A stretch of DNA of 46,607 nt from Polynucleobacter sp. (lineage in GTDB: Bacteria > Pseudomonadota > Gammaproteobacteria > Burkholderiales > Burkholderiaceae). The notes below the pieces were generated by a model. The model was not told where the DNA came from and did not search any database. It worked only from the letters and a program-made list of their open reading frames with translations. Made by a program: the position numbers and the translations under genes. The stretch covers positions 1 through 46,607 of the forward strand of contig JAOAUK010000044.1 of assembly GCA_030157655.1 (NCBI GenBank), given 5' to 3'. Of this stretch, positions 26,198-35,180 are shown in pieces; position 1 is the stretch's first letter, and every line of letters begins with the position of its first letter.

Positions 26198-28195
26198 TCA
26201 CTCAAATCTAAGAATTTGTTGATCAACTGCCAAGCTTTCACCTTTAGCAGCCATTACCTCTGCAACCACACCATCTTGGGTCGCTACTAGTACGTTCTCC
26301 ATCTTCATCGCTTCAATAGCTGCAAGACGTTGGCCAGCCTCTACTTTCTGACCTACAGTCACAGCAACATCCACCAAAAGACCTGGCATCGGTGACAACA
26401 AGAACTTAGACATATCAGGCGGTTCTTTGAATGGCATCAACTTTTGCATTTCAGCACCCGCTGGAGTTAATACCAAGCTATCGACACGAACGCCATCAAA
26501 CTGAATACGATAGAACAAGCCAACACGCTCTACTTGAGCAGAGATTGCTTTACCGTTAACTGTTGCTTTGTAGATGATTTGCCCAGGATTCCAGTCAGTA
26601 TCAATTTTATAAATCTGACCGGCAACATTAACCTCGTAGCCACGTGCTGATTCATTGACGCTAGTCTCGACGTATTCCATCTTGCCTGGCTCACCTGAAG
26701 CCACCACGAACTCTGTTGGAATCTTAACTTCGTGACCTTCTAACTGGCCATAGATGCCTGCTGCTCGGTCTAAATAACGACGATGAACAGCTGTTGCTAA
26801 GGCATCCATCAACTTATCATCAGCAGGTACAACATCTGACGCACGGAAACCGTGTGGGAATTCTTCAGCAATAAATCCCGTGTTGAAATCGCCTGAAATA
26901 AAACGTGGGTGTTGCATTAAAGCAGCTTGGAATGGGATATTTGAATGGATGCCACGAATCACAAACTCGTTTAAGGCTGCACGCATTTTTGTGATGGCAT
27001 CTAAACGATCTTTACCATGCACAATCAGCTTCGCAATCATTGAGTCATAGTACATAGGAATCTCGCCACCCTCGTACACCCCTGTATCAACACGAACACC
27101 ATTTACTTCTTCAGGTGGCTGATATCTTACTAAGCGACCAGTAGATGGTAAGAAGTTTCGATATGGATCATCCGCATTAATACGGCACTCCATTGACCAG
27201 CCATTACGCTTAATGTCACCTTGTCCAAATGATAATTTTTCACCAGCAGCAACACGAATCATTTGCTCAACTAGGTCAAGTCCAGTAATTGATTCAGTTA
27301 CGGGATGTTCTACTTGTAGACGTGTGTTCATCTCAAGGAAATAAAACGACTGATCTTTACCAACAACAAACTCGACCGTACCAGCAGATTGATACTTAAC
27401 CGCTTTAGCTAAAGCAACAGCTTGTTCACCCATCGCTTTTCGAGTTTCTTCACTAATAAACGGTGATGGTGCTTCTTCAATTACTTTTTGATGGCGACGT
27501 TGAATTGAACATTCACGTTCCCATAGGTAAACAGCATTACCGTGACCGTCGCCTAGTACTTGAATCTCAATATGGCGTGGCTCTTCAACAAACTTCTCAA
27601 TAAATACGCGATCATCACCAAAGCTATTGCGAGCTTCATTTTTACAAGCCGAGAAACCTTCAAAAGCTTCTTTGTCGTTAAATGCAACGCGCAACCCCTT
27701 ACCACCGCCACCAGCTGATGCTTTGATCATCACTGGATAGCCAATACCTTTAGCAATTTCTACAGCAGCTTCAGGTGTATCAATCGCATCGTTATATCCA
27801 GGAATCGTATTAACTTTTGCTTCGTTGGCTAATTTCTTTGAGGCAATCTTGTCGCCCATCGCAGCAATTGAATAGTGCTTAGGTCCAATGAAAGTAATGC
27901 CCTCTTCTTCCAAGCGCTTAGCAAACGCCTCGTTTTCAGACAAGAAACCATAACCTGGGTGAACACCTTCTGCACCAGTATCTTTACAAGCCTTGATGAT
28001 GTTATCCATCACCAAATAAGACTCGCGTGATGGTGCTGGGCCTATACAAACCGCTTCATCTGCTAGCTCAACATGACGCGCATCTTTGTCAGCTTCAGAA
28101 TAAACAGCAACAGTTTTAATACCCATCTTACGGGCAGTTTTAATAACGCGGCAAGCAATCTCACCACGGTTAGCAATCAGAATCTTCTTAAACAT
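26198..28195 (-). CDS. pccA: Propionyl-CoA (acetyl-CoA) carboxylase alpha subunit: biotin carboxylase plus biotin carrier
   Basis: Biotin-dependent carboxylase subunit of 665 aa. The biotin carboxylase domain begins FKKILIANRGEIACRVIKTARKMGI, with the ATP-grasp loop KASAGGGGKGLRVA near residue 160 and the active-site EMNTRLQVEHPVTE near residue 290. A linker (BT) domain follows, then a C-terminal carrier domain with the biotinylated lysine in EAMKMEN. With the beta subunit just upstream and the mutase nearby, propionyl-CoA is the likely substrate. It follows pccB by 17 bases and precedes the epimerase gene by eight. Confidence 0.93.
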   Translation of the reverse strand: MFKKILIANRGEIACRVIKTARKMGIKTVAVYSEADKDARHVELADEAVCIGPAPSRESYLVMDNIIKACKDTGAEGVHPGYGFLSENEAFAKRLEEEGITFIGPKHYSIAAMGDKIASKKLANEAKVNTIPGYNDAIDTPEAAVEIAKGIGYPVMIKASAGGGGKGLRVAFNDKEAFEGFSACKNEARNSFGDDRVFIEKFVEEPRHIEIQVLGDGHGNAVYLWERECSIQRRHQKVIEEAPSPFISEETRKAMGEQAVALAKAVKYQSAGTVEFVVGKDQSFYFLEMNTRLQVEHPVTESITGLDLVEQMIRVAAGEKLSFGQGDIKRNGWSMECRINADDPYRNFLPSTGRLVRYQPPEEVNGVRVDTGVYEGGEIPMYYDSMIAKLIVHGKDRLDAITKMRAALNEFVIRGIHSNIPFQAALMQHPRFISGDFNTGFIAEEFPHGFRASDVVPADDKLMDALATAVHRRYLDRAAGIYGQLEGHEVKIPTEFVVASGEPGKMEYVETSVNESARGYEVNVAGQIYKIDTDWNPGQIIYKATVNGKAISAQVERVGLFYRIQFDGVRVDSLVLTPAGAEMQKLMPFKEPPDMSKFLLSPMPGLLVDVAVTVGQKVEAGQRLAAIEAMKMENVLVATQDGVVAEVMAAKGESLAVDQQILRFE

Positions 28196-28212
28196 GTTCT
28201 TTTCCTAATCGA

Positions 28213-29745
28213 TTAGAGGGGGATATTGCCGTGTTTGCGCCATGGATTTTCTAAATCCTTGTCTTTTAGCATTGCTAAAGAACGCGCTACACGCTTGCGA
28301 GTTTCATGCGGCATGATCACGTCATCAATATAGCCACGACGACCAGCAACAAATGGGTTTGCAAACTTGGCCTTGTACTCAGCCTCACGTTCTGCCAATT
28401 TAGCTGGATCACCCTTTTCCTCACGGAAAATAATTTCAACGGCACCTTTAGGTCCCATCACCGCAATTTCTGCTGAAGGCCAAGCAAAGTTCACGTCACC
28501 ACGTAAATGCTTAGATGCCATCACGTCATAAGCTCCACCGTATGCTTTACGAGTAATCACTGTAATTTTTGGCACTGTGCATTCAGCATACGCATACAAT
28601 AACTTAGCGCCATGCTTAATGATGCCGCCGTACTCTTGAGATGTACCAGGCATAAAACCAGGAACGTCTACAAAGGTCACCACTGGAATATTAAATGCAT
28701 CACAGAATCGAACGAAACGCGCTGCCTTAATTGAGGACTTAATATCCAAGCAACCAGCCAAGACTAAAGGCTGATTGGCGACGATACCTACTGTTTGACC
28801 TTCTACTCGAGCAAAGCCAATGATGATATTTTTCGCGTAATCTGGTTGAATCTCAAAAAAATCACCATCGTCAACTGTTTTTAAAATCAATTCAAGCATG
28901 TCATATGGCTTGTTTGGATTATCTGGAACCAATGTATCTAAGGAATAATCCAAACGTTCTGCAGTATCAGCAGCTTTACGAACCGGAGGCTTCTCTTTGT
29001 TCGAAAGAGGTAGATAGTTAAAGAAACGACGTAACATTAAAATCGCTTCAACATCATTATCAAATGCACGATCACAAACACCAGATTTAGTTGAGTGCGT
29101 CATTGCACCACCTAATTCCTCAGCCGTCACTTCTTCGTGCGTCACTGTTTTTACAACTTCAGGGCCTGTAACGAACATGTATGAACTGTCTTTCACCATA
29201 AAGATGAAATCAGTCAATGCTGGCGAATAAACGGCACCACCTGCGCTAGGTCCCATGATCAATGAAATTTGTGGGATAACACCAGAAGCAGAAACGTTAC
29301 GCTGGAAAATTTCTGCATAACCACCTAATGATGCAACACCCTCTTGAATACGCGCACCACCTGAGTCATTAAGGCCAATCACTGGAGCGCCAACTTTCAT
29401 GGCCTGATCCATTACTTTACAAATCTTTTCGGCATGAGCTTCAGATAATGAGCCGCCAAAAACCGTAAAGTCTTGTGAATAAACAAATGTCAATCGACCA
29501 TTAATCATGCCGTAGCCGGTTACAACGCCATCACCTGGCACAGATTCGTTGGCCATACCAAAGTCAGTACAACGGTGCTCAACGAACATATCCCACTCTT
29601 CGAATGAGCCTTCGTCTAGTAATAGCTCAATGCGTTCGCGAGCTGTTAACTTGCCTTTGCCGTGTTGCGCATTGATACGCTTTTGGCCTCCACCGAGGCG
29701 AGCTTGCTCGCGCTTGGCTTCTAGCTGTTTAATGATGTCATGCAT
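28213..29745 (-). CDS. pccB: Propionyl-CoA carboxylase beta subunit (carboxyltransferase)
   Basis: Carboxyltransferase of 510 aa that moves the carboxyl group from biotin to propionyl-CoA. Both crotonase-like halves are present: the N-half with [21 protein letters not shown] and the glycine-rich [24 protein letters not shown], the C-half with [56 protein letters not shown]. The track start (29769) is eight codons too long: an ATG at 29745 preceded by GGGAGAGC begins at [15 protein letters not shown], the usual family start. It lies between meaB and pccA. Confidence 0.95.
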   Translation of the reverse strand: MHDIIKQLEAKREQARLGGGQKRINAQHGKGKLTARERIELLLDEGSFEEWDMFVEHRCTDFGMANESVPGDGVVTGYGMINGRLTFVYSQDFTVFGGSLSEAHAEKICKVMDQAMKVGAPVIGLNDSGGARIQEGVASLGGYAEIFQRNVSASGVIPQISLIMGPSAGGAVYSPALTDFIFMVKDSSYMFVTGPEVVKTVTHEEVTAEELGGAMTHSTKSGVCDRAFDNDVEAILMLRRFFNYLPLSNKEKPPVRKAADTAERLDYSLDTLVPDNPNKPYDMLELILKTVDDGDFFEIQPDYAKNIIIGFARVEGQTVGIVANQPLVLAGCLDIKSSIKAARFVRFCDAFNIPVVTFVDVPGFMPGTSQEYGGIIKHGAKLLYAYAECTVPKITVITRKAYGGAYDVMASKHLRGDVNFAWPSAEIAVMGPKGAVEIIFREEKGDPAKLAEREAEYKAKFANPFVAGRRGYIDDVIMPHETRKRVARSLAMLKDKDLENPWRKHGNIPL

Positions 29746-29792
29746 GGAATGCTCTCCCTTGTTTCTCAATCTTCAAAATTAATACATCGCTG

Positions 29793-30812
29793 CTATTTCA
29801 TTAAATCTAATAAACGTCTGGCTGCAACCGATGCTGCAACGGTACCGTTATTTACTGCTGCCGTTAATTCAGGCAATAATTTTTGTACTTCTGAATTGGC
29901 TCTAAAGTTCTGCTTCAATCCAGCTTCAATTCTTTCCCACATCCATGATTGGGCTTGTTGCTTTCTTCTCGCTGCCAAATGTCCATGGTTACTTTGCACA
30001 TCCTTGAACGCACTAACCGTATCCCAAAACTCTGTAATACCTTCACATTTCAAAGCGCTTAAACGCATCACTTTCGGGTGCCACAAGGTTTCGTCATGAT
30101 GAGCGTGGTCAGGATTGCCATGCATGCTAAATAAGCGCAATGAACTCATGATTTGTACCTGAGCCCTAGTTGCCGCATCTGGATCTAGGTCAACCTTATT
30201 AATCACAACCAAGTCGGCTAGCTCCATGACCCCTTTTTTAATTGCCTGTAAATCATCACCGGCATTAGGCAATTGCAACAACACAAACATATCTGTCATA
30301 TTGGCCACAGCCGTTTCGCTTTGACCAACACCCACAGTTTCAACAATCACAACATCATGACCTGCCGCTTCAGCGACAAGCATTGCTTCTCTGGTCTTCT
30401 CAGCCACTCCACCCAAATTACCAGATGATGGGCTCGGCCTGATGAATGCTTTTTCGTTAACCGACAAAAACTCCATACGAGTCTTATCGCCCAAAATTGA
30501 ACCGCCCGAAACTGATGATGATGGGTCAATCGCTAACACCGCAACACGATGCCCCTTACCAATCAAATACAAACCTAGTGCTTCAATAAAAGTTGATTTA
30601 CCAACTCCAGGCACACCTGAAATACCTAATCTAAATGAGTGGCCGCTTTTGGGTAATACGGCATTTAATACTTCATCAGCCCTTAGTCGATGATCAACTC
30701 GTGTTGACTCAAGTAGCGTAATTGCCTTAGCCATAGCACGACGTTGAGCTGGACCAGGAGTAGCACCTGGACCACAGATTGCATCAACGAGAGCTTTGTC
30801 TTCTGCTTGCAC
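29793..30812 (-). CDS. meaB: MeaB/ArgK-type GTPase, chaperone of methylmalonyl-CoA mutase
   Basis: G3E-family GTPase of 339 aa that protects and loads methylmalonyl-CoA mutase with adenosylcobalamin. The P-loop GVPGVGKSTFIE is near residue 65, with switch-region motifs LAIDPSSSVSGGSILGDKTRM and VIVETVGVGQSE, and the base-recognition NKVD. The start is a GTG. The gene lies 17 bases downstream of the mutase gene, the usual partner arrangement; the old ArgK kinase annotation should not be applied here. Confidence 0.95.
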   Translation of the reverse strand: MQAEDKALVDAICGPGATPGPAQRRAMAKAITLLESTRVDHRLRADEVLNAVLPKSGHSFRLGISGVPGVGKSTFIEALGLYLIGKGHRVAVLAIDPSSSVSGGSILGDKTRMEFLSVNEKAFIRPSPSSGNLGGVAEKTREAMLVAEAAGHDVVIVETVGVGQSETAVANMTDMFVLLQLPNAGDDLQAIKKGVMELADLVVINKVDLDPDAATRAQVQIMSSLRLFSMHGNPDHAHHDETLWHPKVMRLSALKCEGITEFWDTVSAFKDVQSNHGHLAARRKQQAQSWMWERIEAGLKQNFRANSEVQKLLPELTAAVNNGTVAASVAARRLLDLMK

Positions 30813-30828
30813 CCTAGTTCTTTACCGA

Positions 30829-32997
30829 TTATTTTTGCGCCAAACGAATTTGCTCTAGTACATCTTTTGCTGAAGCAGGGATTGGTGTTCCGGGACCATA
30901 AATACCTTTAACACCTGCCTCATACAAGAACTCATAGTCTTGACGAGGGATCACACCGCCCACAAACACAATAATGTCATCTGCACCTTGTTTTTTTAGC
31001 TCAGCAATAATTGCAGGTACCAAGGTCTTATGTCCTGCTGCCAATGTAGAAATGCCTACTGCATGCACATCATTTTCAATTGCTTGGCGAGCACACTCTT
31101 CTGGCGTTTGGAACAATGGACCCATATCAACGTCAAAGCCCAGGTCTGCAAATGCAGTAGCAACAACTTTTGCACCACGGTCATGACCGTCTTGCCCTAA
31201 TTTAGCAATCATCACACGTGGGTGACGACCAGCCTCTTTAGCAAAATCAGCGATTTCTGTTTTTAATTTTTCCCAGCCTTCTGCTGAGTCATAAGCTGCT
31301 GCATACACACCAGTCACCTTTTGAGTATCGGCGCGATGGCGCCCGTAAATTTTCTCCAAAGCATCAGACACTTCGCCCACAGTTGCTCTTAAGCGAATCG
31401 CATCAATTGCTAAAGCTAATAAATTACCTGAGTTTGTTTCAGCTGCTTTAGTTAATGCCTCTAATGCTACTTGTACCTTTGCGGCATCACGTTTTGCCTT
31501 AACATCCTTCAATCGAGCAATTTGTGAATCACGTACTTTGTTGTTATCGATATCAAGAATATCAATTGAGTCTTCTTTAGCAAGTTTGTACTTGTTAACA
31601 CCAACAATCACATCTTTACCAGAATCTATGCAAGCTTGCTTTTCAGCAGCTGCAGCTTCAATCTTCAATTTCGCCCAGCCGCTCTCAACCGCTTTGGTCA
31701 TGCCACCCATTGACTCAACTTCTTGAATGATCTCCCAAGCCTGATCCGCCATATCTTGAGTTAGCTTCTCCATCATGTAGGAGCCAGCCCATGGATCAAT
31801 CACATTAGTAATGTGTGTTTCTTCTTGAATAATCAACTGAGTATTACGTGCAATACGTGAAGAGAACTCAGTTGGTAAAGCAATCGCCTCATCAAATGAA
31901 TTTGTATGCAAGGACTGTGTGCCACCAAAAACTGCAGCCATTGCTTCAATGGTAGTTCTCACAACGTTGTTATATGGATCTTGCTCTGTCAAAGACCAGC
32001 CAGATGTTTGGCAATGAGTTCTTAACATTAATGATTTAGGGTTAGTCGGATTAAACTCCTTCATCACCCTCCACCATAACAAGCGCGCAGCTCTTAGCTT
32101 GGCAACTTCTAGATAGAAATTCATGCCAATCGCGAAGAAGAAAGATAAGCGCCCAGCAAAGTCATCCACGTCCAGACCCTTACTAAGGGCGGTTTTAACG
32201 TACTCTTTACCATCAGCAATTGTGAAGGCAAGCTCTAGAGCTTGGTTGGCGCCAGCTTCTTGAATGTGGTAACCAGAAATTGAGATGGAATTGAACTTAG
32301 GCATCTTTTGAGATGTGTACTCAATGATGTCCCCAATAATTCTCATTGATGGCTCTGGTGGGTAAATATAGGTATTACGCACCATGAACTCTTTCAGAAT
32401 ATCGTTCTGAATCGTTCCAGATAATTTGTCCTGACTAACACCTTGCTCTTCAGCGGCCACCACATAACCAGCCAAAATTGGTAGCACTGCGCCATTCATC
32501 GTCATTGATACAGAAACTTTATCCAATGGAATCTCATTGAATAGAATTTTCATATCTTCTACAGAGTCAATTGCTACACCAGCTTTGCCAACGTCACCAG
32601 TCACGCGTGGATGATCTGAGTCATAGCCACGGTGCGTCGCCAAGTCGAATGCAACCGATACACCTTGACCGCCAGCTGCAAGTGCTTTTCGATAGAACGC
32701 ATTAGATTCTTCTGCTGTTGAGAAACCAGCATATTGACGAATGGTCCATGGGCGCACTGAATACATAGTCGCTTGGGGTCCTCGTACAAATGGCTCGAAA
32801 CCTGGCAAGGTGTTGGCAAATGGCAGTCCCTCTGTGTCTGCAGCGGTATACAAAGCCTTTAACTTGATGCCATCTGGTGTTTGCCAACCCAGTGCATCAA
32901 CATTTCCATTAGGTGCCGATTTAGTAGCTGCTTTATTCCATGCCTCCATATTAGGAGTTGAAAATTCGGGCCACTGGCTTTTAGTGGGTTTACTCAT
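30829..32997 (-). CDS. scpA: Methylmalonyl-CoA mutase, fused large and B12-binding domains
   Basis: Adenosylcobalamin-dependent mutase that interconverts (R)-methylmalonyl-CoA and succinyl-CoA. It is a single 722-aa chain combining the TIM-barrel substrate domain ([40 protein letters not shown], and [24 protein letters not shown] with the catalytic histidine region) and a C-terminal cobalamin domain with [14 protein letters not shown]. No separate small subunit is present. The track start is 23 codons too long: GTGGAGAAATA precedes the ATG at 32997. It heads the operon mutase-meaB-pccB-pccA-mce, divergent from the GntR gene. Cobalamin dependence implies B12 uptake or synthesis elsewhere. Confidence 0.96.
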   Translation of the reverse strand: MSKPTKSQWPEFSTPNMEAWNKAATKSAPNGNVDALGWQTPDGIKLKALYTAADTEGLPFANTLPGFEPFVRGPQATMYSVRPWTIRQYAGFSTAEESNAFYRKALAAGGQGVSVAFDLATHRGYDSDHPRVTGDVGKAGVAIDSVEDMKILFNEIPLDKVSVSMTMNGAVLPILAGYVVAAEEQGVSQDKLSGTIQNDILKEFMVRNTYIYPPEPSMRIIGDIIEYTSQKMPKFNSISISGYHIQEAGANQALELAFTIADGKEYVKTALSKGLDVDDFAGRLSFFFAIGMNFYLEVAKLRAARLLWWRVMKEFNPTNPKSLMLRTHCQTSGWSLTEQDPYNNVVRTTIEAMAAVFGGTQSLHTNSFDEAIALPTEFSSRIARNTQLIIQEETHITNVIDPWAGSYMMEKLTQDMADQAWEIIQEVESMGGMTKAVESGWAKLKIEAAAAEKQACIDSGKDVIVGVNKYKLAKEDSIDILDIDNNKVRDSQIARLKDVKAKRDAAKVQVALEALTKAAETNSGNLLALAIDAIRLRATVGEVSDALEKIYGRHRADTQKVTGVYAAAYDSAEGWEKLKTEIADFAKEAGRHPRVMIAKLGQDGHDRGAKVVATAFADLGFDVDMGPLFQTPEECARQAIENDVHAVGISTLAAGHKTLVPAIIAELKKQGADDIIVFVGGVIPRQDYEFLYEAGVKGIYGPGTPIPASAKDVLEQIRLAQK

Positions 32998-33077
32998 TAT
33001 TTCTCCACAGACACAATTAATTGATTCTTGATATTGAACCTCGAAGGCTTGACATATACCTGACAAAAGTAGTCTAA

Positions 33078-33099
33078 TGAATTCATAATTATGAATTCA
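33078..33099. promoter_or_regulatory. Perfect 22-bp palindrome overlapping the GntR-family gene start (candidate operator)
   Basis: TGAATTCATAATTATGAATTCA reads the same on both strands. The ATG of the divergent GntR-family gene is inside its right half (33091-33093). No Shine-Dalgarno precedes that ATG. A symmetric AT-rich site between a dimeric regulator and its divergent target operon is what a GntR operator would look like, so autoregulation and control of the mutase operon are inferred. Confidence 0.65.
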
Positions 33100-33735
33100 A
33101 AATCATTACTAAGCCCAAGGCCATTGTACGAGGAAGTCGCAGAAAGATTGCGAACAAGTATTTTTTCTCATGAATTTGCACCTGGCTCATGGATCGACGA
33201 ACAAGCTATAGCAAAAGAATATGGCATCAGCCGCACGCCAATGCGAGAAGCCATCAAAATACTCGCTGCCGAAGGCTTGATTACGATGAAAATGAGGCGC
33301 GGAGCCTATGTCACAGAGGTCAGCAAGTCGGATTTGAATCAAATTTTCACAGTCCTTGCCCTCCTGGAGGGACAAGCTTGCCGTGAAACCGCCCTTAAGG
33401 CAACAGAAGGACAACTTGAGGCCCTAGATTCAATCCACATGAAGCTAGAAAGAGCAGCGGCCGATCGAGATTTAGACCAATTCTTTACCATTAACCAAAC
33501 TTTTCATGACAAGTTACAGGAAATATCCAATAACCCTTGGATGAAGCGCGTCATTGATGATCTAAGAAAAGTTCTTAAACTTCAGCGCAGAGACTCGTTA
33601 AGTAAAAGAGGAAGAATGGAGAGTTCCTTGCTTGAACATAGAAAAATTCTGTCTGCCCTACTCGCACGAGACGCGGATCTATCTGAAAAACTGATGAAAG
33701 AACACTTACTTCAGGGGCAACTTGCTGCCAAATAA
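33091..33735 (+). CDS. GntR family transcriptional regulator, FCD subfamily
   Basis: A 214-aa dimeric DNA-binding regulator. The winged helix-turn-helix runs from [54 protein letters not shown], the classic GntR signature. A C-terminal FCD helical domain follows with the likely metal-ligand histidines in [14 protein letters not shown] and [15 protein letters not shown]. The effector is unknown; a small organic acid or acyl-CoA is typical. It is transcribed away from the methylmalonyl-CoA operon with a palindrome at its start, so control of that operon is likely. A bidirectional terminator follows. Confidence 0.92.
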   Translation: MNSKSLLSPRPLYEEVAERLRTSIFSHEFAPGSWIDEQAIAKEYGISRTPMREAIKILAAEGLITMKMRRGAYVTEVSKSDLNQIFTVLALLEGQACRETALKATEGQLEALDSIHMKLERAAADRDLDQFFTINQTFHDKLQEISNNPWMKRVIDDLRKVLKLQRRDSLSKRGRMESSLLEHRKILSALLARDADLSEKLMKEHLLQGQLAAK

Positions 33736-33738
33736 CAT

Positions 33739-33769
33739 AAAAAAAGCCGCTTCGTAGCGGCTTTTTTTA
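33739..33769. terminator. Bidirectional terminator between the GntR gene and the cytochrome genes
   Basis: Stem AGCCGCT / AGCGGCT with the four-base loop tcgt, flanked by seven A and seven T residues, so a T-run follows on both strands. It ends the GntR gene on plus and the cytochrome pair on minus. Confidence 0.93.
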
Positions 33770-33786
33770 GCACTGAATGAAAAGAA

Positions 33787-34128
33787 TTACTTCTTCATCA
33801 CCAATGTGCCAGGCAAGTTAGCGATATATGCTGCCATGTCTTGCAAATCCTTATTTGAGAATTGTGCAACTTGGCCTGCCATGATCGCATTGCTACGACC
33901 AATGTTTGGATTATTAGTTACCTTATAAGCCTTCAAAGCAGCATATAAGTAGTCTGCATGTTGACCTGCCAATTTTGGATACTCAGGTGCCAAAGGCTTA
34001 TTTAAACCTTCACCATGACAAGCAATACAACCGCTCTTATTAACTAATTCCTCACCCTTTTTAAGGTCTGCTGCATTAGCTGTAATAGCGATAGAAGCCG
34101 TTGCGATAGCAATCAAAATACGTTTCAT
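33787..34128 (-). CDS. Small periplasmic class I c-type cytochrome (cytochrome c553/c4-like)
   Basis: A 113-aa exported monohaem cytochrome. The signal peptide MKRILIAIATASIAITANAA is followed by the haem attachment motif CIACH near residue 36, and a methionine (likely axial ligand) in NAIMAGQVAQFSNKDLQDMAAYIANLPG. It is an electron carrier in the periplasm; partner oxidases are not in the window. The upstream gene is a second small cytochrome separated by 15 bases, suggesting a tandem duplication expressed as one transcript. Confidence 0.92.
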   Translation of the reverse strand: MKRILIAIATASIAITANAADLKKGEELVNKSGCIACHGEGLNKPLAPEYPKLAGQHADYLYAALKAYKVTNNPNIGRSNAIMAGQVAQFSNKDLQDMAAYIANLPGTLVMKK

Positions 34129-34143
34129 GTCGACTTCCCCTAC

Positions 34144-34491
34144 TTATTTCAATTTGTTAATAGTCGTGGCAGAAGTTTGAGCAGCGTAGTACTCAGCAAT
34201 ATCAGCCATGTCTTGATCAGTCAAAGTACCTGCAATACCGCGCATAGTCGGGTGTTTACGTTCACCTTTTTTATAGGCCTGTAACGCAGAGACAATGTAA
34301 GCAGCGTTTTGACCGCCCAATAGAGGAACGGTATAAATTTCTGGGTAGCTAATACGGTAGCCAGGAATTGCATGGCAACCAATACACATAGCCACTTTAG
34401 GCTCAGCAGCTTTTGCATTGCCCACAGTTTGAGCATTTACAGTACCAGCCAAAGTCATAGCGGCAACAGCAACAGTTAGTAGTTTTTTCAT
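34144..34491 (-). CDS. Small periplasmic class I c-type cytochrome, second of a tandem pair
   Basis: A 115-aa exported monohaem cytochrome: signal peptide MKKLLTVAVAAMTLAGTVNAQ, haem motif CIGCH near residue 38, and a methionine in HPTMRGIAGTLTDQDMADIAEYYAAQ as the probable sixth ligand. It is a paralog of the neighbouring cytochrome but diverged, with an extra tyrosine-rich segment (GYRISYPEIYTVPLLGGQNAAYI). The track start at 34500 is a TTG; I use the ATG at 34491. The 225 bases to the divergent ridA gene carry phased T-runs and a short candidate ORF described separately. Confidence 0.92.
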   Translation of the reverse strand: MKKLLTVAVAAMTLAGTVNAQTVGNAKAAEPKVAMCIGCHAIPGYRISYPEIYTVPLLGGQNAAYIVSALQAYKKGERKHPTMRGIAGTLTDQDMADIAEYYAAQTSATTINKLK

Positions 34492-34544
34492 AGTGACCAA
34501 ATATTGAGGTAGATCAAAAAAATTGTTCGAAAGGAGTATAGCGG

Positions 34545-34640
34545 ATGAGTAAGCGAAATGGGCTTACAAAGAGTAATTTTTACGTATTTTTACCAAGTTT
34601 TACGTGGTTAAGGCTCAATTTTCTATCGAAAACCCAGTAA
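34545..34640 (+). CDS. Candidate 31-aa small ORF in the cytochrome/RidA intergenic region
   Basis: ATG at 34545 is preceded by a strong Shine-Dalgarno (AAAGGAG, eight bases away) and reads MSKRNGLTKSNFYVFLPSF to a TAA after 31 codons. The peptide is basic with no recognisable family. The ribosome-binding site is the only argument for translation. The same DNA holds phased T-runs that may have a purely regulatory function. Confidence 0.22.
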   Translation: MSKRNGLTKSNFYVFLPSFTWLRLNFLSKTQ

Positions 34641-34716
34641 AAATACTGAAAAAATCAAAACTTAACGCCGCACTTTTTGCTGGCAATACAATGATGCATC
34701 GTTATGGAGAACTCAT

Positions 34717-35175
34717 ATGTCAAAGATTGCACAACGTTTAAAAGAATTAAATATTGAATTACCTGCTGCTGGCGCACCTGCTGCTGCCTATGTCATGTCA
34801 GCACAAACTGGCAATACCCTATTTTTATCTGGTCACATTGCCAAAAATGATGGTAAACCTTTAGTTGGCAAACTGGGATTAGACATGACTACAGACGAAG
34901 GCAAAGCTGCAGCCAGAAGTATTGCCATCGACTTGATGGCAACAATGCAAGCTCACTTAGGTAATTTAGATCGAGTTAAACGAATTGTGAAAGTCATGAG
35001 CTTAGTGAACTCTACAGAATCCTTTACAGAGCATCACTTAGTTACCAATGGTTGTTCAGAGTTATTGTTTGAAGTTTTTGGTGATGCAGGCAAACATGCA
35101 CGCAGCGCGTTTGGTGTGGCTCAAATTCCATTAGGTGCATGCGTTGAAATCGAATTAATCGCTGAGGTTGAGTAA
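34717..35175 (+). CDS. RidA/YjgF/YER057c family protein
   Basis: A 152-aa protein of the RidA superfamily, whose archetype hydrolyses reactive imine/enamine intermediates. This member is the longer type (beginning IAQRLKELNIELPAAGAPAAAYVMSAQTGNTLFLSGH), close to the YjgH/TdcF-like side of the family. The conserved arginine is in ARSAFGVAQIPLGACVEIELIAEVE, so imine deamination is possible but the substrate is unknown. GGAGA lies seven bases before the ATG. The enoyl-CoA hydratase-like gene starts five bases after its stop, suggesting co-transcription. Confidence 0.9.
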   Translation: MSKIAQRLKELNIELPAAGAPAAAYVMSAQTGNTLFLSGHIAKNDGKPLVGKLGLDMTTDEGKAAARSIAIDLMATMQAHLGNLDRVKRIVKVMSLVNSTESFTEHHLVTNGCSELLFEVFGDAGKHARSAFGVAQIPLGACVEIELIAEVE

Positions 35176-35180
35176 GTATT

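Noticed and set aside
29740-30099. 119-codon plus-strand ORF opposite meaB
   Set aside because: It overlaps the clear meaB coding region on the other strand and its translation has no domain.
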